Origin: Alphaproteobacteria bacterium | GTDB taxonomy: Bacteria; Pseudomonadota; Alphaproteobacteria; Rs-D84 | Reading direction: 5' to 3' | NCBI GenBank assembly: GCA_015062525.1 | Contig: SUUM01000006.1 | Coordinates: forward strand, 1-55,265 | Length of the DNA: 55,265 nt | Shown: piece after piece, positions 41,099 to 50,886 of the stretch | Layout of the letters: each line of letters starts with the position of its first letter | Position numbering within the stretch: the first letter of the stretch is position 1 | Made by a program: the position numbers and the translations under genes | The notes under the pieces: model-generated | Told to the model about the DNA's origin: nothing | Seen by the model: the letters and a program-made list of their open reading frames with translations, nothing else | Databases searched by the model: none

Positions 41099-43711
41099 AT
41101 GAAAAATATATTTGGTATGTTGTTAGGGTCTGCAAACGACAGATTGGTAAAAAGTTATGATAAGACTGTTTCCCTGATTAATGATTTGGAACCTAAATAT
41201 CATCAGATGACGGATGACGAGTTGCGCAGTCAGACAGATGTGCTGCGGGCGCGATTGGCGGCGGGTGATAAAGAGAAAGATATTTTGCCGGATGCGTTCG
41301 CCCTTGTACGAGAGGCATCAATTCGTACGATTGGTTTGCGCCACTTTAATGTTCAGATGATTGGTGGTATGGTTTTGACCAGCGGGCAGATTGCAGAAAT
41401 GAAAACCGGTGAAGGAAAAACACTGGTGGCGACGTTGGCAATGTATCTGAAGGCGTTGCATGGCAAGGGTGCGCACCTGATTACAGTTAATGATTATTTG
41501 GCGTCGCGCGACGCATCGTGGATGGGTGAAATTTATCGGTTCTTGGGGTTGACGGTTGGTATTATTCAGCACGATATGACAGACGAAGAAAGACGTGCGG
41601 CATATGCGTGTGATATTACGTATGTGACGAATTCTGAATTGGGATTTGATTATCTGCGCGATAATATGAAATTCAGTAAAAAACAGCAGGTTTTGCGCCC
41701 GTTCTTTTATGCGATTGTCGACGAAGTGGACAGTATTTTAATTGACGAAGCGCGTACCCCGCTGATTATTTCAGGTCCAGCCGAGGATACAAGTGAACTG
41801 TATGCCAAGGTTGATGCGGTTGTTGCGCAATTTTCCGAAAATGATTTCAAAAAAGATGAAAAGGACCGTCATGTGGTTCTGACCGAGGCCGGAGTTGATA
41901 CGGCAACACGTTTGTTAAAAGACGCGGGGTTGTTGGTTGGTGATAATTTGTATGCGTCGGAAAATGCCGCGCTGGTTATGCATATTCAACAGGCCTTGTT
42001 GGCGCACCATTTGTACCAGAAAAATGTGAACTATGTTGTGCGTGGTGGCGAAATCTTAATCGTTGATGAATTTACCGGTCGTGTAATGAGTGGACGTCGC
42101 TTTGGCAAAGGTCTGCACCAGGCAATCGAAGCCAAAGAACATGTGAAAGTTCAGCCGGAAAATCAGACTGTTTCCAGTATTTCATATCAGAATTTGTTCC
42201 GACTGTATCCAACCCTGTCGGGTATGACGGGAACCGCCATGACCGAGGCTGCAGAATTTGAAGAAATCTATAAGTTGCGTGTCGTGTCAATTCCAACAAA
42301 CCGCCCCGTCGCGCGTAATGACCATCATGATGAAATCTATCGCAACAAAGATGAAAAATACGAAGCAATTTTGAAGCAAATTTCAGAATGTATGGCACGC
42401 AGACAGCCGGTCTTGGTTGGGACTGTGTCAATTGAAAAATCTGAAGAGTTGGCGGCGGTCGTTCGTAAAAAATTAGGTGTAGAACCCGCCGTTCTGAATG
42501 CTAAGCATCACGAGTCCGAAGCAAAAATTGTTGCCCAGGCGGGTGCGCCAGGTGCGTTGACGATTGCAACAAATATGGCGGGACGTGGTACCGATATTAA
42601 GTTGGGCGGTAATGCCGAAGAACTGATTGCGGCATTGGATGCGAATGCGCCGGATTTCGAAGATAAAAAGAAAGAAATCTATGCCACAATCGAAGCAAAT
42701 AAAAAGTTGGTTTTGGATGCTGGGGGGCTGTATGTAATTGGTACGGAACGCCATGAATCGCGTCGTATTGATAACCAATTGCGTGGTCGTTCGGGACGTC
42801 AAGGGGATCCGGGTGATTCTAAGTTCTTTTTGGCGTTGGATGATGATTTGATGCGTATATTTGGTGCCGCACGTCTGCAGGGTATGTTGACGACGTTGGG
42901 ACTAAAAACCGGCGAAGCAATTACCCACCCTTGGATTACGAAAGCCTTGGAAAAAGCGCAGAAACGTGTCGAGGCAAGATATTTCGAGGCGCGTAAAGAG
43001 TTGCTGAAATACGATGATGTGGCAAATGAACAGCGTGTCGTTATCTATAAACAGCGCGATGATTTGATGACGTCTGACGATTTGAAGCCGTTGGCAATGG
43101 AAATGATTGGCGATGTTGTTGAAATCATTTGTGAAAATAACATTCCAGAAAAGGCCATGCCGGCAGATTGGAATTTGAATGGCATTCATAATGCTATGAT
43201 GCGTGTGTTTGCGTTGGATATCACCGATATTGAAAAATGGAAAACAGACGAACAGATTACAGAACGCAAGGCATATGAAACACTGTATAATCTGGCGGTG
43301 CGCAGATATGAACAACAGGCGGCAAAGTATGGCGCGGAACTGATGCAGATGGCATCGCGTCAAATGATGTTGGGCGCGTTGGATTCGGTCTGGAAAAAGC
43401 ATTTACAACAGATGGATTACTTGCAAAGTGCAATAGGGTTGCGTGGTTATGCCCAAAAAAATCCATTGTATGAATACAAGCGCGAAGCCCTGGATTTGTT
43501 CAAAAATACGGTGAGTAATTTCAAGATTATGTCGATTTCATACATTTGTCGTATGGAACTGACACGTGATGACGTTGCCGCAACCGAGGCCGAACGCGCC
43601 AAGCATGACGCGGGACTGAATAAGGCGGCGGGGACTGATTCGCGGCGAAATGCACCATGCCCATGTGGGTCCGGTCTGAAATTCAAGCATTGCTGTGGTA
43701 AATTGCACTGA
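41099..43711 (+). CDS. secA: Protein translocase ATPase SecA
   Basis: SecA drives export of unfolded proteins through SecYEG. The 870-residue product has Walker A MKTGEGKTLVATL, the DEAD-like motif VDEVDSILIDEARTPL, the preprotein-binding region, TNMAGRGTDIKLGG, QLRGRSGRQGDPG and the C-terminal zinc-binding SecB/phospholipid site APCPCGSGLKFKHCCG. ATG 41099 is chosen since the family N-terminus and a strong ribosome site are there. Length is normal. The many signal-peptide proteins here would depend on it. Confidence 0.98.
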   Translation: MKNIFGMLLGSANDRLVKSYDKTVSLINDLEPKYHQMTDDELRSQTDVLRARLAAGDKEKDILPDAFALVREASIRTIGLRHFNVQMIGGMVLTSGQIAEMKTGEGKTLVATLAMYLKALHGKGAHLITVNDYLASRDASWMGEIYRFLGLTVGIIQHDMTDEERRAAYACDITYVTNSELGFDYLRDNMKFSKKQQVLRPFFYAIVDEVDSILIDEARTPLIISGPAEDTSELYAKVDAVVAQFSENDFKKDEKDRHVVLTEAGVDTATRLLKDAGLLVGDNLYASENAALVMHIQQALLAHHLYQKNVNYVVRGGEILIVDEFTGRVMSGRRFGKGLHQAIEAKEHVKVQPENQTVSSISYQNLFRLYPTLSGMTGTAMTEAAEFEEIYKLRVVSIPTNRPVARNDHHDEIYRNKDEKYEAILKQISECMARRQPVLVGTVSIEKSEELAAVVRKKLGVEPAVLNAKHHESEAKIVAQAGAPGALTIATNMAGRGTDIKLGGNAEELIAALDANAPDFEDKKKEIYATIEANKKLVLDAGGLYVIGTERHESRRIDNQLRGRSGRQGDPGDSKFFLALDDDLMRIFGAARLQGMLTTLGLKTGEAITHPWITKALEKAQKRVEARYFEARKELLKYDDVANEQRVVIYKQRDDLMTSDDLKPLAMEMIGDVVEIICENNIPEKAMPADWNLNGIHNAMMRVFALDITDIEKWKTDEQITERKAYETLYNLAVRRYEQQAAKYGAELMQMASRQMMLGALDSVWKKHLQQMDYLQSAIGLRGYAQKNPLYEYKREALDLFKNTVSNFKIMSISYICRMELTRDDVAATEAERAKHDAGLNKAAGTDSRRNAPCPCGSGLKFKHCCGKLH

Positions 43712-43735
43712 TTTTTATTAGTGCAATTTATCGTA
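43700..43735 (+). terminator. Hairpin spanning the secA stop codon
   Basis: AAATTGCAC (43700-43708) pairs perfectly with GTGCAATTT (43721-43729). The stop codon lies within. The following T-tract is weak, so termination is uncertain. Confidence 0.4.
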
Positions 43736-43776
43736 TTCTTGTTCGTTTGCATAAAAGGTATAAAGGGAAAGGGGTT

Positions 43777-46700
43777 ATGCAGCAGTTTATTCATCTTCGT
43801 ACACATTCGCGATTTTCAGTGGGGGCCAGTACACTGACCATTAAACAAATTCCCAAATTGTGTGCGGGGGCAGGAATGACTGCGTGTGCATTAACTGACA
43901 CAAACCTGATGTCGGGATGTGCAGAATTTTCGGATGTTATGCCATCGAATAAACTGCAACCGATTATTGGGGTGGAAATTTCGTTAAATCACCATACCGC
44001 CGACCCAAAGATATTGCGTTCTTCATCTTTGTCCAAGATAGTATTGTTGGCGCAAAATCATACGGGATATTTGAATTTATGTGAATTAAACCGTGTTATG
44101 TATATGCGGGGCGAAAATCATCATCTGGGGGCACATGTTTCTTTTGATGAATTGGCCAGCCACAGCGATGGTTTGATTTGTCTGTCGGGTGCACATTTGG
44201 GACCAATTGGTATGGCCATATTAAATGGTCAAGATGGTCAGGCGCGTGAATACGCCCAAAAATTTTTAGATATATTTGGCGACAGGTTTTATATTGAAAT
44301 TCAACGTCATGGCTTAGAGGACGAGATAAAGACAGAACCAGGATTCCTGAAAATTGCACGCGAATTAAATATTCCAATTGTTGCAACAAATGATGTGTGT
44401 TTTGCGTCAAACAAGGACTATGAACCCGCGGATGCGTTGGGGTGCGTGTTGGGGCAGACCAAGGTTATTGATCCTGAACGTCCACGTAAATCGTCCGAAC
44501 AGTATTTCAAATCTTACGAGGAAATGGCGGAAATATTTTCCGACCTGCCCGAGGCCATAGAAAACACCGTCGTTATTGCCCAGCGTTGCGGCTTTATGGT
44601 GAATGTTCATGAAAAGCCTCTGTTGCCACGTTTCGGTGATGATTTAGAAACAGAATGTCAGATGTTGCGCGACAATACCATGAATGGATTAAAACGCAGA
44701 CTGGAACAGCACGGTATTACAGATACCAAACCATACTATGACCAGGCAGAATTTGAATTGGGTGTTATTATTGGTATGGGATTCCCGGGGTATTTCCTGA
44801 TTGTGGCAGACTATATTGATTGGTGTCGCAACAATGATGTTTTAACAGGGCCAGGTCGTGGATCAGGTGCCGGTTCCATTGTGGCGTGGGCGTTGGGTAT
44901 TACCAATGTTGATCCGCTGAAATACGGTTTGCTGTTTGAACGTTTCTTGAATCCAGACCGTATTTCTATGCCGGACTTTGACGTTGACTTTGAGCCGACG
45001 GGAATTGAACGCGTGTTGGCGTATGTGTGTGATAAATATGGGCATGATTCCGTATGCCGTATTATTACATTTGGGTCATTACAGGCGCGTGGGGCAATTC
45101 GTGATATTGGGCGTGTGTATGGTATGCCCTATTCCAAGTCTGATAAATTGTCTAAGTTAATTCCCCAAGACGCCAAGACGTTAAAAGATGCCGTTGGTAT
45201 GTCCACTGAAATTCAAGATATTCTGAATAATGACGAAGATTTGAACAAGGTGGTAACAGTCGCCGAAGAATTAGAAGGTTCCCTGCGTAATCTGGGGCAA
45301 CATGCGTGTGGCGTTGTTATTGGCGACCGTCCCACTACTAAGATTGCACCGGTTTATCGTGATCCGGCAAACCCTTTGCCATCATGCCAGTATGATGGTA
45401 AGTATCTGGAAAAATCTGGATTGATTAAATTTGACTTTTTGGGATTGGAAACGTTGGTGGTGTTAAAATATGCGACGCGCTTGATTCAGCAAACGCGCGG
45501 CATTAATATTGACCTGGACCAGATTCCAACCGACGACCCAAAAACTATGCGTTTATGGCAACAGGGGTTGACCGAAGGTATATTCCAATTTGATGCGCAG
45601 TTCGTACAACAAACATTGCGCAAAATGCACCCGACCAGTTTCTTGGAAATTTCTGCATTGAATGCATTGAATCGTCCGGGGCCAATTGCGTTTATTCCGC
45701 AATTTATTGCCCGTATGCATGGCGAAGAAGAAATTGAATATGTGCATGAACGTGCAATACCTATTTTGAAGGAAACATACGGCATTATCGTGTATCAGGA
45801 ACAGGTTATGCAGTTGACACGTGTGTTGGCGGGATTTACCCGTGGGCAATCAGACAACGTGCGCAAGGCCATGGGTAAAAAGATTATTGCCATGTTGGAC
45901 GAATTAGAAGGCAAGTTTTATGAGGGGTGTGAAAAAGAAGGCACCTTGGACCGCGCAACGGCCAAAGACCTGTGGGAAAAGTTCAAGGACTTTGCAAAGT
46001 ATGCGTTTAATAAATCGCATGCGATTGCGTACTCTATTGTGGCAAACCAATGCGCGTATTTAAAGGCAAATTACACACCGGAATTTTTGGCCGCGTCTAT
46101 GTCCAGTAATTTGAATGATACGGACCAATTGGCGATATTTGTGGATGACGCAAAAACGAACTTTGGAATTCAAATTGTCGCGCCAGATATTAATGAAAGT
46201 GAATCTTTGTTCACGGTGCGCGATGGGAAAATTATCTATGGTTTGGCCGCGTTAAAGGGCGTTGGCACGGTTGCCACAGACGCAATTGTAGCGGAACGTA
46301 ATGCAAATGGTAAATTCAAAAACCTGACCGATTTTGCGAAACGTTGTGCGACAATTGTAAATAAACGAATATTAGAAGCGTTCGCAAAGACAGGGGTGTT
46401 GGATTCGCTGGAACCAAATCGTGCGCTGATTTATATGAATGCGGATGCGATTTTGTCTTATGCCGCAAAATCTAAAGATGGCGCAAATATGCTGTCATTG
46501 TTTGCGAATACGGTGGAAGATGATGTTTCCGAAGACAGATTACACAAAAATCTGCCAAAGACTGAACCATGGACATTTGGTCAGAAATTGGAAAATGAAT
46601 TGTCTGCGTTGGGGTTCTATATTTCGGCACACCCGCTGGACCAGTACAAGCATTTGATTAGTCGTGCCAATTTGGCAACAAGTGCCACGCTTGGCGCACT

Positions 46701-47184
46701 GGGCGACCGTAAATCGGTACAAATTGCCGCAAATGTAAATTCGTTCGGACGCCGCCGAACCAAGACAGGCAAGGAAATGATTACCATCAATGCATCGGAC
46801 AGTGCGGGCAATATTGATGCTGTGGCGTTTGGGGAATCGGCAATTGAGTTTGCGCAAATTTTAGCAAATGAAACAGTTGTTCTGATTTCGGGCAAGACAT
46901 CTAATCGTGATGACCGGGTGTCAATATTCGTGGATTCTATTACACCGTTAAATCAATGGGTCGCAAAAATAGCCAAGAAAATAACGCTGAACATTCGTGA
47001 TGGCGCGGTTTTGCAGGATGTAAAAAAGGCGATTGTGGCCCTGCCCCGTGGCTATACACGTGTGGAAATGGTGTTGCATGGGGCCGAAAAGGTGGCAACG
47101 GTCGCCCTGCCCGGTGGGGTCGAGTTGGGGGCGACGACAATTGCAGATTTGACCGCATTAGGATTACGGGTAGAGGTGGAATAG
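43777..47184 (+). CDS. dnaE: DNA polymerase III alpha subunit
   Basis: Replicative polymerase. The 1,135-residue product has the N-terminal PHP domain (FIHLRTHSRFSVGAST), the palm with GPGRGSGAGSIVAW and the catalytic MPDFDVDFE, the finger region (GLTEGIFQFD...), helix-hairpin-helix (LAALKGVGTVATDAI) and the C-terminal OB-fold. Length is typical of DnaE1. ATG 43777 has AAAGGGG upstream; an earlier ATG at 43747 adds ten non-family residues. It is followed by rsmH after two bases. Confidence 0.98.
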   Translation: MQQFIHLRTHSRFSVGASTLTIKQIPKLCAGAGMTACALTDTNLMSGCAEFSDVMPSNKLQPIIGVEISLNHHTADPKILRSSSLSKIVLLAQNHTGYLNLCELNRVMYMRGENHHLGAHVSFDELASHSDGLICLSGAHLGPIGMAILNGQDGQAREYAQKFLDIFGDRFYIEIQRHGLEDEIKTEPGFLKIARELNIPIVATNDVCFASNKDYEPADALGCVLGQTKVIDPERPRKSSEQYFKSYEEMAEIFSDLPEAIENTVVIAQRCGFMVNVHEKPLLPRFGDDLETECQMLRDNTMNGLKRRLEQHGITDTKPYYDQAEFELGVIIGMGFPGYFLIVADYIDWCRNNDVLTGPGRGSGAGSIVAWALGITNVDPLKYGLLFERFLNPDRISMPDFDVDFEPTGIERVLAYVCDKYGHDSVCRIITFGSLQARGAIRDIGRVYGMPYSKSDKLSKLIPQDAKTLKDAVGMSTEIQDILNNDEDLNKVVTVAEELEGSLRNLGQHACGVVIGDRPTTKIAPVYRDPANPLPSCQYDGKYLEKSGLIKFDFLGLETLVVLKYATRLIQQTRGINIDLDQIPTDDPKTMRLWQQGLTEGIFQFDAQFVQQTLRKMHPTSFLEISALNALNRPGPIAFIPQFIARMHGEEEIEYVHERAIPILKETYGIIVYQEQVMQLTRVLAGFTRGQSDNVRKAMGKKIIAMLDELEGKFYEGCEKEGTLDRATAKDLWEKFKDFAKYAFNKSHAIAYSIVANQCAYLKANYTPEFLAASMSSNLNDTDQLAIFVDDAKTNFGIQIVAPDINESESLFTVRDGKIIYGLAALKGVGTVATDAIVAERNANGKFKNLTDFAKRCATIVNKRILEAFAKTGVLDSLEPNRALIYMNADAILSYAAKSKDGANMLSLFANTVEDDVSEDRLHKNLPKTEPWTFGQKLENELSALGFYISAHPLDQYKHLISRANLATSATLGALGDRKSVQIAANVNSFGRRRTKTGKEMITINASDSAGNIDAVAFGESAIEFAQILANETVVLISGKTSNRDDRVSIFVDSITPLNQWVAKIAKKITLNIRDGAVLQDVKKAIVALPRGYTRVEMVLHGAEKVATVALPGGVELGATTIADLTALGLRVEVE

Positions 47185-47186
47185 TT

Positions 47187-48089
47187 ATGACAATAACACA
47201 AAAACATATTCCGGTATTGTTAGACGCGGTGTTAGACGCGCTGGGTGATATTCAGGGAAAAACCATTATTGATTGTACATTTGGTGCGGGTGGATACAGT
47301 CGTGCGTTCTTGGACCGTGGCGCAAATGTTATTGCATTCGACCGCGACCCGAATGTTGTGGCGGACGCGGATGCATTGCGTCGCGAATATGGCGATAGAT
47401 TTACATTTGTTCCGCGTCCTTTTTCCAATATTGCTGAATTAGAAATGCCGGTTGCCGCAATTGTTTTTGATTTGGGTATTTCTTCTATGCAGATTGATAT
47501 TGCCGAACGTGGTTTTTCATTCCGTTATGATGCGCCACTTGATATGCGGATGGACAACAGAGATAAAGAGCAAAGAGCAAAGAGCAAAGAGCAAATATTT
47601 ACAGCGGCTGAGTTGATAGAAAATTCATCTGTTTCTGAAATCACTGATATTTTACGGAACTATGGTGATGTGAAAAAGGCGAACATTCTTGCGCGTGCGA
47701 TTAAGGATGCGCGCCCAAAAACTACATTTGAATTGCGTGATTTAATACATAATCCGCGCGATATCGCCCCCGTATTTCAGGCATTACGTATTGCGGTAAA
47801 TGATGAAATGGGTGAATTAGAACGCGCGTTGGCGTGTGTGCCGAATTTGTTGGTGGCGGGTGGGAAATGTATCTGTGTGACATTTCATTCACTGGAAGAT
47901 AGGATTGTAAAAAATACATTTCGCACATGGACGACCGCACCGGGTGACCCGCGTATGCCCACTGTGGTACGTGCACCGTTTAAATTGATAAAAACCGCCC
48001 TGCCCACAGATGCTGAATTGGAAAACAATTCCCGGGCGCGGTCGGCGCATATGCGCGGGGTTATAAAAAATGGGGGCGCAGATGAATAA
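47187..48089 (+). CDS. rsmH: 16S rRNA (cytosine1402-N4)-methyltransferase RsmH
   Basis: The 300-residue enzyme methylates C1402 in the 30S P site with S-adenosylmethionine. It shows HIPVLLDAVLDAL, DCTFGAGGYSRAFLDRG, VFDLGISSMQIDIAERGFSFRYDAPLDMRMD and VTFHSLEDRIVK. Between MRMD and FTAAELIE lies an insert (DKEQRAKSKEQ) coded by four AAAGAGC heptamers (47571-47598). Loss or gain of one unit would shift the frame. The rest of the dcw cluster is not adjacent; dnaE is upstream instead. Confidence 0.95.
   Translation: MTITQKHIPVLLDAVLDALGDIQGKTIIDCTFGAGGYSRAFLDRGANVIAFDRDPNVVADADALRREYGDRFTFVPRPFSNIAELEMPVAAIVFDLGISSMQIDIAERGFSFRYDAPLDMRMDNRDKEQRAKSKEQIFTAAELIENSSVSEITDILRNYGDVKKANILARAIKDARPKTTFELRDLIHNPRDIAPVFQALRIAVNDEMGELERALACVPNLLVAGGKCICVTFHSLEDRIVKNTFRTWTTAPGDPRMPTVVRAPFKLIKTALPTDAELENNSRARSAHMRGVIKNGGADE
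47571..47598. repeat. Heptameric repeat (AAAGAGC x4) inside rsmH
   Basis: Four exact tandem copies of AAAGAGC. Seven is not a multiple of three, so slippage by one unit breaks the gene. It encodes a hydrophilic insert not seen in typical RsmH. Confidence 0.85.
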
Positions 48090-48450
48090 AAATCTTATGA
48101 AAAAGGTTAGTGTGGCGGACGAACGGCGGAAAGCAAATCCGCTGGATTTGTCATCGGATCAGGATTTGACAATTGCGCTGATGAATTTGATTGCGATTGA
48201 GGACGCGACCCCCGACAGTCAAATAGGCGAAATGGTGCGCAATATTCGCAAAAAATTAATGGTGCGGATGGTCGCTGATGAGAACACACAGGTACAAGCA
48301 CATGAATATCTGTCCCAGGCGGCACGCGAAATGAACAAGGCAATTCAATTCCAAAAGACGGGGGACAAAAAAGCGGCATATGAAAAGTATGATGCCACGT
48401 ACGAGGCATATGTTTTATTTTTGGCAACTGTTTACGGAATAAGTGCTTGA
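48082..48450 (+). CDS. Small helical hypothetical protein
   Basis: The 122-residue product is soluble and mostly helical, ending in AYEKYDATYEAYVLFLATVYG. No family is recognised. It overlaps rsmH by eight bases. ATG 48082 has GGGGGCG just upstream; an ATG at 48070 is an alternative. Position suggests co-expression with rsmH. Confidence 0.6.
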   Translation: MNKNLMKKVSVADERRKANPLDLSSDQDLTIALMNLIAIEDATPDSQIGEMVRNIRKKLMVRMVADENTQVQAHEYLSQAAREMNKAIQFQKTGDKKAAYEKYDATYEAYVLFLATVYGISA

Positions 48451-48476
48451 TTCAAATATGCGAAAAATGATAAAAT
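48447..48476 (+). promoter_or_regulatory. Promoter that decides the start of the next gene
   Basis: TTGATT (48447-48452), 18-base spacer, TAAAAT (48471-48476). The transcript would begin near 48483, downstream of the ATG candidates at 48443 and 48467, favouring the TTG start at 48497. Confidence 0.55.
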
Positions 48477-48496
48477 GTGAAAAAGAGAGAATTAAA

Positions 48497-50884
48497 TTGA
48501 AACGTTCATTTGTAGATTTTGTCCGTTTTTCTGCGCTGTTGACTGCGATGTTTGGCATGTCGCCGGTGGGCGCCGCCCAGGTTCCTAATCCACGCAGTGC
48601 CGCACCTGTTAATGTTGCACCCCAGCGCGTGGGTGGTAATGCGGTTGTGCGTGGCGATGGCGATAGTGCGCAAACTGTTGTTAATTCTGCGCGGTCATCG
48701 ATGCGTACGTCTGGGACTGTTTCGCGATCTGCGGTGAATAATGATGTTCGTGGCACAACAACGGCGCGTTCGGCGACCAATGCGCGTGGTGCGACGGTGT
48801 CTCGTTCGGCAACGGCAAATGTTGCACGTGGTGCGACTGTTTCGCGGGCTGCAACAAATAAAGCGCGTGCGGGTGTGAATGTTTCTAATTCTGGGTTGGC
48901 GCGCGCGGGTGCGCGGGCGCGTGCAACTGCGGTGTTCACAGATATTTCAAAAATTGGTGGCGGATATGCCGCTTGTCGTGAAGCATATGCGACATGTATG
49001 GACCAGTTTTGTGCAAATGCGAATGACACGTACCGCAGATGTTATTGCAGCGAAAAATTTACACAGTTTCGGGATACAGAACTTGCATTGGACGAGGCTA
49101 AGACCCTGTTGATGCAGTTCGAGGATAACAATCTGAATGCAATTGATAAAACTGCAGCCGAGGTTGATGCGATGTATTCTGCAACCGTGGGCGAGGCAGC
49201 GATAAAGAAAGACACCAGTGGTGCACAAAAAACGTTGGATGCCATTGGTGATTTGTTGTCTGGAAAAAAGAAGGCCAGCCCCGAGAATAATACATCTACG
49301 TCGCTGGGGATAATGTCGTTTGATTTTTCATCAAGTGTTGATGATATTTGGGGCAGCAGTGGCAGTTCTATTTTTGATAGTGATACTGGTGTTGATTTGA
49401 CATCGTTAGAAGGCAAGGCTTTGTTTGATGCGTCTAATAAGCAATGCCTGCAATTAATTGCCGATCAATGTGATAACGCCGCCACATTAAATATGGCGAC
49501 CAGCGCGTATGGTATTATGATTGCCCAAGATTGTAATGCCTATGAAAAGAAGGTGGACGCCCAGCGCGAAGCAGTAATACAAACGGTACGTCAGGCGGAA
49601 AAAATCCTGCGAGATGCACGTTTAGAGGAATATCGCGCGCATAATTCAGCCGATGTTAACGAATGTATCAGCAAGGTTAAAAGTGCCATATTGGCGGACA
49701 CGGCATGCGGTGCAAATTATAAACGTTGTTTGGATTATAGTGGTGCGTATGTTAACCAAACAACGGGCGAGGCAATTTACAGCCCACGTTTGTTTGAATT
49801 GGAAAACATAATCAGTTTGGGTGGGGCTGATGCCGATACAGATTTGCTGGGGCAGAATGCAAAATTTAATCAGTTCTTGGACGAAAAAAAGATGTTCGCA
49901 ACATCTGCGTTGGATACATGTCGTGATTTATCGGATATCGTTTGGGCTGAATTTAAGCGCAGCGCATTAATTGAAATCGCCCAGGCACAGGACGAATTGA
50001 TAGAGGCAACCAAGATGTCTTGTGTCAGTACAATGAAAGAATGTTATGACACGCAATCAAGTGCGTTAAAGGAATTTGATGATACTACGGCGCAGGCTGC
50101 GGGGGCTTTGTCCGCGTACGCTGCGAAATCTATGTGTCAAGAAAAGGTGACGGCATGTGCGGCGTTGTATGGTAATAATAAACAATGTACGTTTGACGGT
50201 AATGGGCATTTAACAAGCGACCCCAGTTCTTGTGGTTTGGCCGCATTGTTAAGTTTTGTTGATACGGTGGATGATGTTCGTGTTGCCGAAGGGTGTGCAA
50301 CCGCCATTGACAATTATGTTCAGGAACTGTGTACCCCGACAACGGGTGACAAGGGATTCCCGTGGAACTGTCGTAAAATTAATATGTATTCAAAAGAAAC
50401 TGGGGAAGGTATTGTAAGTGATACAACATCTGTTCAGGGGTTAATTACTGGGTTTGCGGTTCAGAATTGCAGTGATCCAACCGCCGGCAAAAAAACATAT
50501 GCGGCATTGCCTTTGCAGACACGAACACAAGTTGAAAAGGCAATAAGTGATATAGAAGAACAGTTAGATTATCAGTTGATGGATGCATGCGAGAGTTTTG
50601 ACGGATATTGGTTGGAAGAATATAACAATGATAAATTGCTTGACGTATTCTATGCCGGTGTATTTGGTGGACAAAAAGATACGGTCGCCACATCTGTTGG
50701 TGTGTGTGTTGAAAATTCGACACGTACCCAGTGTCTGAATTATAATACGGCGGATGGTGAAACCATGGCGTCGTATGACCTGGCCAAGGATGAATGCACG
50801 TTCACAGATGCGTGGTATGAACAACAGTGTTGGACAATTGGCGGATACTATGATAACGGCATGTGCTATGTGGGGAAGGAATAA
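48497..50884 (+). CDS. Large secreted protein with Ala/Arg/Thr repeat region and many cysteines
   Basis: The 795-residue product starts, if the TTG at 48497 is used, with a signal peptide (KRSFVDFVRFSALLTAMFG, cleavage after GAA). Residues about 50-150 are low complexity with repeated GATVSRSAT-type units. A Cys-containing region follows (YAACREAYATCMDQFC...RRCYCSEKF), then helical segments and further paired cysteines to the C-terminus. No known family. AGAGAG lies seven bases before the TTG. It is coupled to the next secreted gene. It may be a surface structural protein (inference). Confidence 0.65.
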   Translation: MKRSFVDFVRFSALLTAMFGMSPVGAAQVPNPRSAAPVNVAPQRVGGNAVVRGDGDSAQTVVNSARSSMRTSGTVSRSAVNNDVRGTTTARSATNARGATVSRSATANVARGATVSRAATNKARAGVNVSNSGLARAGARARATAVFTDISKIGGGYAACREAYATCMDQFCANANDTYRRCYCSEKFTQFRDTELALDEAKTLLMQFEDNNLNAIDKTAAEVDAMYSATVGEAAIKKDTSGAQKTLDAIGDLLSGKKKASPENNTSTSLGIMSFDFSSSVDDIWGSSGSSIFDSDTGVDLTSLEGKALFDASNKQCLQLIADQCDNAATLNMATSAYGIMIAQDCNAYEKKVDAQREAVIQTVRQAEKILRDARLEEYRAHNSADVNECISKVKSAILADTACGANYKRCLDYSGAYVNQTTGEAIYSPRLFELENIISLGGADADTDLLGQNAKFNQFLDEKKMFATSALDTCRDLSDIVWAEFKRSALIEIAQAQDELIEATKMSCVSTMKECYDTQSSALKEFDDTTAQAAGALSAYAAKSMCQEKVTACAALYGNNKQCTFDGNGHLTSDPSSCGLAALLSFVDTVDDVRVAEGCATAIDNYVQELCTPTTGDKGFPWNCRKINMYSKETGEGIVSDTTSVQGLITGFAVQNCSDPTAGKKTYAALPLQTRTQVEKAISDIEEQLDYQLMDACESFDGYWLEEYNNDKLLDVFYAGVFGGQKDTVATSVGVCVENSTRTQCLNYNTADGETMASYDLAKDECTFTDAWYEQQCWTIGGYYDNGMCYVGKE

Positions 50885-50886
50885 TG

